This document shows, piece by piece, positions 14,310-27,802 of a stretch of DNA of 64,000 nucleotides. The DNA comes from Phylloscopus collybita (Eukaryota > Chordata > Aves > Passeriformes > Phylloscopidae): positions 4,200,001-4,264,000 of the forward strand of contig JAJNNQ010000024.1 of assembly GCA_027886175.1 (NCBI GenBank), given 5' to 3'. Each line of letters opens with the position of its first letter. Positions within the stretch are counted from its first letter, which is position 1. Under the pieces are notes generated by a model. It saw only the letters and a list, made by a program, of their open reading frames with translations, was not told where the DNA came from and searched no databases. The translations under genes and the position numbers were made by a program.

Positions 14310-15300
14310 GCTGTTCAGGTTGCTGATGTCACCAAGACCTTCTGTCCCCTCTGTCTCAGCTCTGCTGTGTCCTCCCTCCACCTCCTCTGGGAGTAATGGA
14401 GAGCAGTGGGGGATGCCTCTGTCTCTTGGACAGTCTGCTGAAATGAAAATAAGCAGCTCCCATAAGTGGTTCCCATCCGTTTGCTGGAACTAAAATAGGA
14501 GGGTTTGGATTTCTGAGTGGCATCCTAATGTCTGTGGATAAGGAGGTGCACATGTAGGTGCATTCCTCACTCCCTTTCCACCTGCTCTGCTGACTGGATC
14601 TCTTCAGGACCTGCCACCATCCTGCCCTTCCAGCTGAGACTCTCCTCATTCCCAAGCCCTGTCTCCATGCAGGAGGTCCCAGTGCCCATCTCCCATCTCA
14701 GGTTGTGTTGTTTCGGTCCAAATCCCTCTTTGCACACTCCAGCAGTTCTCCTCTGTCCCTTCCTTACAGATAAGCCCTCCATGCCCTGTTTCTGCATTCC
14801 TTTTCCAATGGCTCCCAGCCACAGACAAATTGTTATTCTGCCACATTCTCCTCCACTTTCCTGATTTGTTTTTTGTCTTTGCCCTTGGAGCCCTACCTGT
14901 GCCCTTTCTACTTCAGCTGCACATTGGATCTGAGTCCACCCAGCTCCACAAATGTCCTGGGGTGGGATTTTCTGACCCCTTGCTCTTATTTCAGGTATTT
15001 GACACAACTGTAGCTGGTTGCAGCCAGTACAAGGAGGATCCAGCTTTGGGGTTGAACCCCTGGCCTGGCTCGTGTTGATGCCATCCCTGGGGATGATACC
15101 TGTGGTGACTCATGCACAGGAACTGTGTAGGTCAGAAAAATTCAAATTGCACTTCACAGTGCCCTTATTCCAGCCCAGCTGTGTGTCTGCCTGAAGCCGT
15201 GGCCTGTCTCATCAGCCACATGCTCCTGTCCCAGCTTCACAGCCACCCGGAGCAGTAATTTGGCAACCACACAGCAAACGAGATCAGCCCTGCCATTTGC
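14310..15300. other. Moderately GC-rich intronic stretch, nothing recognised
   Basis: Base composition rises to around half G+C and overlapping open frames of up to 146 codons appear on both strands. None shows a domain, signal or conserved motif, and no splice-site pair frames an Eph-like exon. It is most likely ordinary intron or an old, unrecognisable repeat. Confidence 0.4.
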
Positions 15301-16586
15301 TGTCACAAAATGAACCTGTCAAACCCCAGAGTTTTTCTCTTAACTCTTCAGGCTGATCCAGCCCACTGTGTACTCATAATTGAATCTTACACAAAGAAGG
15401 AGGCTGCTCCAAGTGGCCAGGTTTAGAGAGGAAAGGAAAGAAACACAAGGACTTTACCTCTTTGGCAGCATCCACCTTGCAAATCTGCTCTGCAGGCATT
15501 TGGCTGCAAATGCCCTGAATAGGATTGTTCTACATCCACATGCAACATCTTTTTCTTACAGAAAATCCAAAATTTTCTAGCACTTTGCTTGTGCCATTAG
15601 AATCACTTGGCAAGAAAAGAAAACACAAGCAAGCAGCTTGTGTTTTTAAGTGTTTTTTTTTCCTTTTCTGCTTTCCAGTGTTTTAGAAATTATTTGGTTT
15701 CTCATCAAACTGAGCAATCCTTTCTCTGTCTATTTCTGCTTGGGAAAAACCAGGATCCTTTGCTCAGGATGTCTTACATGCTTAACTCTTCCTGTTTCTT
15801 CTCCACTTTCCCAGGGTAGTGTTTTTTGTGGGTTGGTTTTTGGTTTTGTTTTGTTTTTCCCATAATAAATTAAGTCAGCAGCATCAGTTCTTGCAGTTTT
15901 TCATTTTGTGAATTTTTTTTCTCATTCGTTAGTTCAGTACCTTGGGCATGGAGATTGTACTCAAAAGAAAACAAATGATCCTCTCCATAATTGCTTTGCA
16001 CACACACAAACACACACAAAATGCTGAAGGGTGTTAAGGGCAGGGTTTTATCTAGGTAATCATAACCTGAAATTGATGCCATGACATGGAAAAGAGACAG
16101 ATAAGGAGGAATGAAATTAGGACTTATTCAGGGTAGCTCATCCTTATCGTCATTCTGCACACTTCATTATGAGCTATAGATCTGAAAAATGCTTTTCAAA
16201 CTACATTTTCTAATGTTCTAAAATACACTTTATCATCAGTTCTTCTTCTGACTTGTACAGGAGGATAAATGAAAGAAGTGGTTCTGCCAGGTTTTTTTTC
16301 CCTGTGGGAATTAGAAAAAAATATGCATTTCAGATTTGAAATTCCATGATGAACATAGAGTCCTCTCAGCTTTATGGTGCTGCAGCTCTGTAATGGAGAA
16401 CACTGAGCATCAAAGAACATACATTTATTTAAGTGGGTTTCCAAGGATAAGCAAATAAATTTGGCTGCTGAAAGGTTTTCTGCTAGCCTGTGTAATGCAG
16501 GAAAAGGCAAAAGAGTGTAAAGTGAGATCTTTAATGATCTTGGCAGCTGCAAATTTTCAGCCATCTATCCTGGTGTGATTACTGAG

Positions 16587-16730
16587 ATTGCAGAATTGTA
16601 GGGTGGTTTGGGTTGGAAGGGACCATAAAGATCATCCTGTTCCCATGGGCAGAGACAGCTTTTTCTGGACCAGGTTGCTCAGAGCTCCACCCAGCCTGGC
16701 CTTGAATGAGATGCCCAGGAGTGGCAGTTT
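16587..16730 (-). mobile_element. CR1 LINE 3'-end fragment
   Basis: The segment starts with a degenerate attgcagaattgtag and continues GGTGGTTTGGGTTGGAAGGG, the hallmark reverse complement of the avian CR1 3' region. It continues through the recognisable 'gaccaggttgctcagagc' and 'cagcctggccttgaa' blocks. The match fades after about 16720, so the right edge is approximate. It is a truncated, dead copy. Confidence 0.9.
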
Positions 16731-19397
16731 TGGGATGAGGGCTCAGCGGTGTGGCCACCCAGGGCAGAGTGTAGGAGACAGAGAGCACTGTGGGCTCTAC
16801 CTGCATTGGAATGGAGTTTGAAAATACAATGCTACTTTCAGGGAAAACAGATTTATTAGTGTTTTTTCCACTATTAGGATCAGAGGCATGTGCAGACACT
16901 GCAGTAAATTATTCTGGCCCTTAAACAATAGCCATGAGCCTATAGCCAGTAATTATTTGGCTCCTGAGTGCTGTATATCTCTGATCCTGGAATAGTCATT
17001 TATCAGGGGGTGAACTGAGTGACCAGTTCTTCTTTCTAATCTAGCAGAGTGAGATTCATCATACTTGACTTTAGATGTCTGCATCTGAACCAGCAGCTGA
17101 GCCTTTCTGGTTTGTAGAAAACATGAGGGATTTTGGTACAAGGGCAGTATGTTGTATTTGAGAGATTTTCTTTATACTTTTGTACATTTTTTTCTATTTT
17201 TCTACATGATTTGCTAGCTTAGCTTAATTACTTTAGACTAAGCAGAGCAGATATTTTGCCCATGACTTGCTTTGTTTTTCTAATCTTTTATAAGGACTGA
17301 AGTCATGAAGTCATTAGTATTATTGGAAAACATGTGAAAAATTACTGACATTGTCTCACTTCTGTGTGTGGGGCACTTCCAGCTCTCCAGCCTGTGTTTC
17401 CTCATTCTCTGAGAACAGAATTTAAACTTCTGTAGCATCCTCAGGTGTCAAGACTTAGTCTTGGCAAGCCTGGGTGCAATTTAATGAACAGTTCTTATCG
17501 CTTTCTTTGGAAAACAAACAGATTGAAAAACAAATACAAATAAAGGAAAATTGTTCTGGGTTTGTTGGGTTTTTTTTTTTTTTCTTTCTTTTTCCCTCAG
17601 TAAGTTTGAATCTTGATAAGGAATTTAGGTAAGATGTTTTACTGTAGTTTTGGAGATGGAATTGTTTCAGATTCCTAGTGATTCTGTGATAGGGAAAATC
17701 AACCTTTTTTTGCTTTAATCAACTTTTAACATGTGCTGGACACAAGTCAGTAGCATTTCTCACTGGGATTAATGTAGTCAAGGAACTTTTCTCTCAGCAA
17801 TGAACATTCAGAATTCTATTTAATACTGATAGGGAGTTATGTACACATGTTCTTAAACTGAAGCATAATTTCAGCATGAGGAAAGAAGTTGCCACAACCC
17901 AAAGCTGTGCAGAGGCAATGAAAAAAATCCCATAAACTGCATTGATCCTAAGGACTTCTCTTATGCTTGTAATTTCAGAAGGGCCTGCTGAGTACACAAA
18001 GTGGTAGCAAACGTGCTAAAATATTTCCTATCAACAGATTTGCTGGAGATGGCAATGGTTATTTGGGACAGCAAAGCATTGTGTGTTCTACAGTCATTCT
18101 AAATCTCTCATGGTGAGGAAATTCCTTTGTCGTATCTGATTCATTTTCTTATGTTTTAGTATTTCAAGATTAATGTTTGATAAAGATTTACTGTCATGTA
18201 GGGAAATGATTTTTGTTTGATCTGGGATGATATCAGGAATATGCCTTTGCTGCTGCATGCTTTCTGGTTTTAGCACCAAAAAAAGAACTCACAGTGCTTA
18301 TTGTACCTCCTTCAAAATTCATCATCACAAGCTCAGTGCATTTGTTGCAAGTTGAATGACAACTGAAAAAATGCTAATAGTGAAAGTTATCATGACTGCC
18401 TAAAAACTGTTTCTTTTCTCAGTGTCTATATATAAGCTTATCAACTTTAGTCATCTAAAAATTAGTTTTATTCTTATATTCTGGAGGAATATGTATGTGG
18501 ATTAAAAATCACAGACAACAGACCACAGTATTTATATTCTAAGCACTTACCTGATGTGAATATCTTGCAATATCAAGGCAAAAAAGTAACTTGTTATAGT
18601 AAAAAAGCTGTCCTGGAATAAAACCCCCAGTTATAGATTAGCTGAAAATTATTTGATGCCACCTTGGAAGGCAGGAGCAGGTTATTTTTGAGAGAAAAAT
18701 CTAGTCCTTGTATTACATGTTGCTATTTTAACTACCCCGTGCAGTAATATGTGTTTATAAGCTACTGAGCCACCTTTAGGGGCAGAAAAAGCTCAATTTC
18801 CCCAGATCAAAGATCCCTTTTTCTGCCCCTTGGGAGAGGAAAGCATAAGGCTGTTTCCTCCATTATTAACATTTTGCCTCAGGGCAAGTGGCAATATAAT
18901 CCCTATCGTTTTTACTTCCTGCTGCTCCTCTGGGAAAACACAATCCAGCCGGGCATGTGTTTGTGGCTCTTCCTTTCATTCGTGTTTCCTGCTGTGCCTG
19001 TGCTATAACAGGACAGCAGCGGGTGGCATAAATAAAGGAGAAATGTGGCAGAAAGCTACAGACAGCTCCTGAGATTTCCAATTTGGCCATGGGTTTTAGT
19101 GCCATCCTCTCCAGGAGAAAAGAATGGGCAATTTCCTTTTTTTTTGTCAAATCCCAGTGCAGCAAGGATCAACTCCCCACCCTTTATCAGGAAGCAAAAA
19201 TAAAAGTAATGCTTTCGTTGCTCCTAAGAACATAACTTCACAATTAAATGCACAATTTAATTTTGCTAGAAAAATTGTGAAACCGCTGAAAATAAATCTA
19301 AATAAGTCATTTAAAAACATTGAAATCAAAAGTCCACATATATGAATCTGAAGTGCATTGAGTGCTTCAGTCACTTCAGGAAGTTGGTAACAGAAGA

Positions 19398-19446
19398 CTA
19401 CATGTATATATAATATATATATTTTTAATATATGCATATATATATC
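19398..19446. repeat. TA-rich dinucleotide patch
   Basis: About 50 bp of nearly alternating TA, interrupted by TTTTTAA and a GCA. Confidence 0.85.
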
Positions 19447-20384
19447 AGAGGAGCAGAATTGAAATGACAACTGTTGCCCTCACAAAAATATGGCTGCAAA
19501 TAATGAAAGTGAAGAATGAAGTTGTTGCAGTCTCTTGAATCAGCATGAAAGTTTGTGGGCATTTAAAATTGGGCAATAAAAACTGTTCTGCTTTGCATCC
19601 CACAGAAGATGGCTCATGTCCAATGAACAGCAAAGTCACTTAAATGTGGGGCATAAACAGATGGATGTTGATGATTTTCTGTAAGATTAGACAAAGAAAC
19701 TCAGCCACAGAAAATCAGACCTTCTCCACTGAAAGTACAGAGTGGAAAATCAACAGATTGGATAAGGGGATTTCTCTGGCCTCTCTTTTGCTTGTAGTGA
19801 AGCAAATTATTAAAATTTAGCTCAGAGAATCTCCAACTTGGCATGTGTGACATACTTGAAAGTACTTATGAAAGCCATGTGTCAAGAGGGTTCTGAGCAT
19901 GCAGACAGCTGAGAGGTTGTGAGCTGCTGCTGTTGCCAGTGCAGATGGCAGTATGTGACCAAAATATTTATAGTCCAAACTGGCTTGAAAAACACAAGTT
20001 TTCAAGAAAACAAATGAGCTGATTGTAATGTTTGTCTGCAGGTTTGGTTAGGTAACAAATAATGGGTCACTCTATAGGATAGGAGGGAATTGGGTTTTGC
20101 CATTCATAGTGAATGAAAAATTAGAGGGAAAATACAACAGTGGTAAAGCATTTAAGGTGCCTGGGGAGTGTCAGTGTAAGTCAAAGGGACTTCTGGATGC
20201 CAAATGGGGTAGGAAGTTGAAAATATCATTATTACATAAAGATGAAAGAAAACAATGCCAGATTTTTATCTTACTGGTCGTAACTAGCACCATCTACTCT
20301 TTAGCCTCCAAGTCCCTGAGCCTCAGTGGAATGAAACATGATCCAAAGTATTGGAAAATGGAGTTAGGGAGCACTTAAACTCAC

Positions 20385-20742
20385 TAGTGACAGGCCCCTG
20401 AGACCAGACTGGATGCACTCAGGGGAGCTGGGCAAGGTCCTGGTGAAGCTGCTGACACCTTTAAAGGTCATAGTCCTCCATGGAGGTTACTGGTGACTGG
20501 AAAAGAGGAAATGTCACATCCATCTTCAGGAGAGACAAGGTTAAGTGCATCCAGGCCAAGCAGTGTCACTTCAATCACCCTGAATACAGTGGAAGAAATC
20601 CCCCTGAAAGCCACATCCAGGCACATGAGAACAAGCTTGGTACAACCATCGTGAAATTATCAAGGGCAAATTGTATCTGATCAACTTGATTGATGATTGA
20701 CAGATTCCTTTCAACTTGAATTATTTGGGGATTCTATGAATC
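20385..20742 (+). mobile_element. CR1 LINE ORF2 (reverse transcriptase) remnant, internally deleted
   Basis: The stretch resembles CR1 ORF2 in sense orientation: 'gacaggcccctgagaccaga', 'ggtgactggaaaagaggaaa', 'gccacatccaggcacatgag' and 'caagggcaaattgtatctga' correspond to the familiar RT-domain segments (DW...N.T.IF.. and KG.S..TNLI). It ends near a single ATTCTATG-like octamer, as CR1 3' ends do, which implies that most of the 3' region is deleted. The frame is broken. Recognition is from memory of CR1, so the borders are approximate and the element may begin further upstream. Confidence 0.75.
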
Positions 20743-23195
20743 AAGAATATTTTCCCCCCAGTTATTGACAGGCAATACTGAATTGAATCGTCTTCCTCAA
20801 ACAAACAACGAAATGAAAAATGTATGACTAAAACATAATTCACAAAATACACACAGATTATCCCCTACCCTTTATTTAAACTGTAAATTTAAATTCACAG
20901 ATACAATTAAAATTCATGTAATTACCTCTTAGAATCAGAAAACTGAATACACTTAGACTTTCCATGAAAATGTAAAAGGACAGAGAGTAAGAGAGACTTT
21001 TATGCTCCCTGTGACTCTTTTGAAATATCAAATATCATTTCAGATAATGAGTTTCTGTAGGATGTGGAACTAATAAAAGTTTTAACAGTATTCAACCCTG
21101 AGGTTGTGGTGTCTTAGCTTTAGTTCTCCCTCTCCTCTGTCCATATAACCAACAATCTTTGGTTTGGAGCACATCTGCTCCTTTTCCAAGTACAGCAGAG
21201 CAGCCACTCTTTCCTCTGGCCCTATAAACATTGACTGTAAGAGAAGAATGAACATACTGGAAAACTGAAACCTCTTGCAGCTGACTGTGAAAAACATGGT
21301 GAAGATAATGAACTACAGTGCTTCCTGCTACTTGGACACAGAATTAGGAACAATTCCTGCTTTAGTTTTGGACATACAGTGAGGAGATATATTGACTTTG
21401 GATTTAGGGGTTTAATTCTTATTGGGAAGATGGCAGGGCATGGTAAAACAAGATATACAGACCTTTCTTGGTGTCTAATACAGTGTATTTTATTATAGGA
21501 AGCATATGCATTGGTTATTTCAGATTGGTTACTAAGAACTATTATTACAATTGCTTATGCAGAGCATTTAAAAACAGATCCGAACGTGATTCTGTCAATT
21601 TTTCCTACAAGGTCTGATTCTCCAGCACTATTTGATTGTCAGAGAATGCAGGCAATTGCATTCTTGCAGGTTGTTTCTTGTTGGTTGTGGCCTTCCCCAG
21701 TTTCTGAAGAAAGGCACAAGGAAAACCTCTGTGTACTTACCTAAAGGTCTTGGTCAACTTTATTAAAAGCTATTTATTTTTTTTTCTTGCTGCTGCTTGT
21801 CAGTTTTCATTGCTAAGGGTCCACCAGACTCTTACTTAATTTCTGAGCCCAGTCACCCAGTTGTGTTTGAATCAAAACCTAAAACTGATCATTGCATATT
21901 GTTGGAGGAGACAATCACATTATTTTGGTTTATACCCTCTTTTACTTTCTTTTCCCTAGCACCTCTTCTTTTCCATAGCACTTTAAACATGCTTAACAAC
22001 ATTTCATCAACATTTAAATATCCCTAAGTGGAAAGCCTAAAAAATAACGTTGCATTGTTCTGTGGAAATGAAATTCTGGTCTTGAGAACAGATGATTTCC
22101 TGTAGACTTCCTCAGCTAGGTGGCATTTCCATATTAGTATAGACAGGCTGGACTTACTTAGTTTTTTTTTACATTCTAGAGAAGATTTACTACTTGTGAC
22201 AGCACTTGAGAGTGTGAAGTATCTGCCTGCATTATTTTAGAAATTTAATCGTGCTGAAGTGGAAGGAAATCAATTTAAAAGTGTGGGTTGAAAATGAGGA
22301 ATGTTCATCCAATATTTGTGTGATAAGTAGGGAATAATTCAATTCAGCACAATCATACTTGAAATATAAATCCATTTAAAACCTATTATTGTAATTGCAT
22401 TAACTATTACAACAGAACTAGCCAGATTGATTCTGAAAAGTATATATTGAAGTTACTAATTTCTGTTAGAAAAAAATTTGTTGACCACTTCTACTGCAAA
22501 CTGTGAATTAAATTTCAATATCTAAAGTTTTTATTCTTTGTTATGCTTCAGGTTTAGTTTCTAGACTTTTTTTTTGTTCTGTGCTGAAGAATCAGGTGAT
22601 CGTCCTGCCCTAATCGTGTAGGATGACACCAGAACTCAGTTTTATTAGAGGGATGAAATGTTAGAAGATATATCATTATTTCGGTCACCATTCTTTAGAA
22701 GGTAGGCTAATGTTATATCTCCTTCAGACACAAAAGTTGTGACCAATGGCTTTTTTGAAGGTGGGGGGGGAGTATTGGAGTATTCTCATATTAATAACCT
22801 ATCTTGAGTAAGTTTAGTGTTCCAAGAGCCATAGAAGTGCATGTTAAATCTACAGCACCTACTACTTCATTGCACTGTAACACCGTTTATTTTCTTGTTG
22901 ATGGCTCTGGGATCACCAAGCTTGAGGGCAGCTAAATAAACCCCAACTTCTGCCTGATTTAATCACATCAGTGGAATTTACTGAATGTTTCATGGTTGTT
23001 AATGGTTCGAGTTGCCAAGGCGGATGTGTGAAAGGTTCAGTCTTGCATCAAGTTAATGTCATTCAAGATCCTTGAAGATATCTAGAAAGAACAGCTCCTG
23101 CAGTGCAGAGCTTGAAATACAAACCTTTCTGTCTGGGAATATTTAGGATTTGGCATGACTATCAGTTTTAGCCATCTTCATGTTAAGCTAGATTT

Positions 23196-23231
23196 CCACC
23201 TTATATATATTTTTCAATATATATAAGGTGG
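23196..23231. repeat. Perfect inverted repeat, 16-bp arms with 4-nt loop
   Basis: The left arm 23196-23211 (CCACCTTATATATATT) and right arm 23216-23231 are exact reverse complements around TTTC. A second TA palindrome centred on TTTAAA follows at about 23246-23270, and 'gatttcca' is repeated just outside each side. The alternating TA favours cruciform extrusion. At 36 nt it is too short for a microRNA precursor. Confidence 0.93.
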
Positions 23232-26191
23232 ATTTCCACTGAAATATATATATTTAAATATATATAAAAGGATTGAATTGGGACTAGGAAGGGAAATTGA
23301 CTTTAATCCCTGTGGAAAGCTGCTTTGCTTATGTCACGTTACCAACCTGTCACTGTCCCAATACAAAATAACAAATAAATTGAGGCAGAAAAGTAGGAGA
23401 TAGTAGCTTTTAAATGTTCTTTTAATTAGTTCAAAATAATTTCAGGTATTTTGTCAATCCTCTGTTAGCTGCTGATGCCTATGAATAAGCCATCTACTTT
23501 CAGTTTTATTTTTCCTTGTTCACTTTGATCCATGCAGATTTGTCTGTGGATGTTGTGTGTGCACGTCTACAGGAAAAACTATCAACAGCAAGAGTTGATT
23601 TTCCATGGTTCTGGTGATCAATTTCTGCTCTGCTTGCCTGTGAAGAACAGGTTCATCCCTCTCTTCCTTGCTGTGCTGACGAGCATTTGCACAGTGTAGC
23701 TAAACACATTTGTGGTTCCATAGAATGAAGGATATTTACATTTTTATTGCACAGGCTGCATGCCATTCATAGCTTTGACCTTGGGTTACTTCTGTTGAGA
23801 CTGAAACTTCATGGCCAGTGAATATTTGTATGTATATGGATTTCCTCAAGACTCACAGTAATACTTACCCAGACTTTATGGGCTTTGGCATTTTCCATAA
23901 TTTCACATCATGTCCCTATAAAAACATGAAGCTTTCCTTGAATTTGACCTGTCTGTTGTGCTCTCTATCCATGTTCATGTTTGCAGTAATAGAGCAAACC
24001 TGTATGGAATGCAAAATGGGCCAAGTTCCTTTATCAAGGTGCTGTTGTCTCACCAGTGGTGTATTAATTCTTTGTTGCTCTTTCTTTTCATTAAATAGTG
24101 AGTGTCCTCAGCTGCTGGCATGGCATGTAAGTGTTTTATTTCAAACTGTCCACTTGGCCACCCAGGAGACAGCTCTTTGTGTTCTGGCACTGTTAGCATG
24201 TTGTAGAATGGGAGGATGTTAATCTTTCCTATTTACCTTATATACCTTATAACAATACTACACAGATACATTATATCAAGAGTATAAACGTTAGGTATAA
24301 TAAGAGTAGTCCAAGTCCTAAAGCGATAGTTAGGCCATGAGGAAAGCAAAAACCTTTTGTGGACTGAAGTTGTCTAGGGGCTGTTCCCCCTGTTTTCACA
24401 CTTTCTAGTTTAATTTTTGGAGGTGAAGATGTACATCCTTGCTAATTTTCCCCTACAATTCTTTGTGCATCTCCTCTTTGTTGCAGTGCAAGAAAGTTCA
24501 GAAAAGACTGCAGTAAAGTCATGAAAACCATTTAAACAGAAACTTGTGTTTCCCATCTAGTGCCTAGGAAGCTTCATCAGTAATTAAAAACCATGGAAAC
24601 TGCTTGCATGGGTAGAATGGTGTGTTTGGAATGTGCTTTTCAGCTGTGGCAGCTACAGATTTTTGGAGAAGAGTTTGGCAGCCAAAGCCTGGCAACATCA
24701 AGGATTCTGTTCACCTCTTCCTCACAAAGCTCATGATAAAGCTTGAGTCCATCATGCATTGCTGGATTTTCTTCCATTTCTTACTCTGTTTTGTCAAGGT
24801 TTACTACTGCTACTCTACTCTTGTTCTTAAGTGTAGATGCAGCTGCCAGTGGCCATCTGTGAGTGTCACTGAAGGCTGAACTGAGCAGTTGCTGATGTTG
24901 TAGCTAATTCTTTAAGGGGAAAAAAATGCAAGTGGGGGACTGCTTTCCTCAAGGGTAATACTTCCTATTTATCGCATACTTTGGTTATTTTATTCTTTAC
25001 ATTGGTATTGATCTCAGTTGCAGGCCACTGAGAATTTTGCCTCTGAACAGCTTGAAGCTGTTGTCAGGTACCTCTCTCCTGGCAGCATTTGGAGCTGAAG
25101 TTGTTGATCCCCAGCAAGTTCTCGAGGACAGCTGTCAGGAAAACAGGGCACGTTGATACAGAGTTTGTTACAACTTCTTCTTTCCCCTTCTCCCCAATAT
25201 ATCTATTTTTCTGCAAGCAGCATTTTTCCAGGGGAAAATCTATTTCAGTGGTAAATTGCTGGTCTGCTCTAAACACCATGGGCAGGAGAGGTCACTCTGT
25301 CACTTTGGCAGTCCCATTACCCAACCTTTGCTGTGGCCCTCTGAATCACCAGCATTCGTTTGTGGGAATTGAATTAATGAGGAAATGAGGGCACCCTAAT
25401 GGCAGTAATGCCTCAAGGAGGGAACAAGACAGCAGATTCCAGTGCCAGGGATACAGATTGTGTATCTACTCAGAGCTTGGTGTGTTTAGGCTGTGGATTC
25501 TCAGCCTAGTTGGAAATGCTCTTTACTGAAAATAAAAGCTGGGAGCTGCACAGTGAAGGGCTGGTGTGCATGGAGCTGTCTCAGGGTTAGAGAACCTGAT
25601 CTTGGTTAGAAGCTGTTGAAAATTTCCTTCTAGGAAGAACAGAATCTGTTCTTCTCTCCTAAAGATAATTTGACTATTCAAAAGTAAATAGAAGCATTAA
25701 GTGTAGTAAAATTGCTTTAATCACTAGTATTAACAGATACAAGACAAAGGGAGTAGATCTGCTGTTTTAAGATTATACAGTTTTAATTATGAGGGGTTTT
25801 TTTAACAGGTCACATTTCTATTTAAAATCATGTTTTAAGCAATCTGCCACATTGGAAATCTTTAAAATTTTAAATCACGTGTGATTTTCTCATTTGACAG
25901 TGTTACCAGCTAAGTCTGGCAGCAGAGCTTATCAAAATCCTGTCTCCTCAGCACCATGAATTTGTTCACATTCTAAAATTTCATTTTTTATTAAATTAAA
26001 AAATCAATAGCTAAAAGGATCAATAGATTTGGTAGCAGCTGGCTTAATCTCAGCAGAAATGGATTGCTGCCAAACTCCATGTTGCTGTTTAAATTGATTC
26101 AGCCAATTGTGGTGAGAGAACTGCTTTTTGTTTAAAAATCACATATAAAATTGGTAGTCTTTTGTACATGTGTGGGCATGGACACACATGC

Positions 26192-26209
26192 TTTTTTTTT
26201 TTTTTTTTT
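26192..26209 (+). repeat. Poly-T tract (18 nt)
   Basis: A homopolymer run with no associated element recognised. Confidence 0.85.
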
Positions 26210-27751
26210 AAGAGACCCTAGGAAACAGAAATTGCTTTACTGAAGACACCATCTCAGCACCTGCTTTTGAGACATTTTGTCCAAACTTGGCACTGCTGTT
26301 TATAAAAATGAAAGAGCATTCAGGTTTTTTCCTGTTTATGTGTTGGTTTTCTGCTCTACATCCGTCAACATTTGATACTGCTCTCTATTTTCCCAGGCAT
26401 TCAGTATATACATACAATACAGATAATTTTTTTTTGTTTTGTCTCTGAGTGCCAACTGAAAGATAGCTAAGTACACAGTAGGCACTTTACAATCCTTATC
26501 ACACACCATTAGACACTAATGTACTATAATAATGATCTTGATAATTGCTCTCTCACCTCACAGCACACCTGCGACTCAGTTAATACGTTTTTGGATCTTT
26601 TTCTTTTACATAAATGCGAATCTCCTAATGAAAATTCTATAATGAACTTTCTATGGTGGACATATAGAGCACCAAATGTAGAACTGTGGTTTAAATGGGT
26701 GTGAAACATTAGAAATTCCATCTGTTTCCCCACTGTCCAGGTATTTGGGGCATTGTCTTGATTTCAAATCCAATATTGGATTCTCCTCCAAAGGGCTTCT
26801 GTATTTTGCTGAGCGTTATAAGGCAAACTGGTAGCTTGACCCAACTCAGGTACCTACAGAGAATAAAACACAATTGTTGGGCTAACTCTGGAAACATAAC
26901 AGGCAGTTCCCTAGCTCAAAGCTGGTTCCTGAAGGGTTGCCCAAAGGCTGTTGGATTTCTCCCTGAATTTCTTTTACTGTTCTTCTTCCTGCTCTAATTT
27001 TGGCAGGATGAAGTGAAACAGGCTCACTGCTTGGACTGTGCTGGGGCTGGACCCCTGAGATGAGGGTAAGACATTATGCCCTTTATTTTTCTGGCTGCTG
27101 TGTATCAGCAGCTGCTACGGTTTTACCTGACAAGCACATCTTCCTTCTCAAATCCTGCACTTTTGAGGATTTCTAGCAAGGGTGACATCTTGAACCTCAC
27201 TTCAGAACACCTGTGCTTGAAGATACATCTCAGTGCACGCTGAGCAGCTTGGGCACAGAAAACCTCTGTCCCCTCTAGTGACAAGCCAGCAGGTGTCAGA
27301 GGCTCAGTGAGAAAGCCAGGCTGATGGAGGGGATGCAGGATTTTTATGGAAGCACCCTGAATCCCCCAGAAATCTCCCAGTCTGATGAAAGACTCCCTTT
27401 CCATGACAGTCCTAGAACCTCTTGTGATAGATCTGAGAGGTCTCAAGACGATCACTGACAGCTCTGTTGCTTTGGGAATTCTGACTCACTTCTAATCATC
27501 TCCCTTCATGACAGTGGGCTGTGAAACAAAGGTTCTCTTCTCTTTTTTGTTTCCCCTCTCCACCTTTGGGGTTTTTTGGTAAGTTATCATGGTAACACAC
27601 TACCTGAGGCCAGGCTGGGTCATGGCCACTGCTACTTTAGGAAAGTCCTTAGCCCAGTCTTCACATCCTTTTTCAGCTATCACTTTCCTTTGGCATAAAA
27701 GCTCTGCTTGTATGGCTCTGGTTAAGTTTGAGGGGCTTTGGTATCAAATGA

Positions 27752-27802
27752 AAGAGATTATTTAGAGATTATATGATGAGATTATATTAAGAGATTATAT
27801 TA
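27752..27802 (+). repeat. GAGATTAT-type short tandem repeat
   Basis: Four GAGATTA(TAT)-like units with irregular spacing (starts near 27754, 27765, 27778 and 27791). Confidence 0.8.

Noticed and set aside
14567..15007. 146-codon minus-strand frame
   Set aside because: It overlaps equally long frames on both strands and shows no domain, no splice context and no conserved motif; it is best explained by chance in a GC-richer stretch.
23196..23231. Hairpin as a microRNA precursor
   Set aside because: The stem is 16 bp with a 4-nt loop, far shorter than a pre-miRNA, and is mostly TA repeats.
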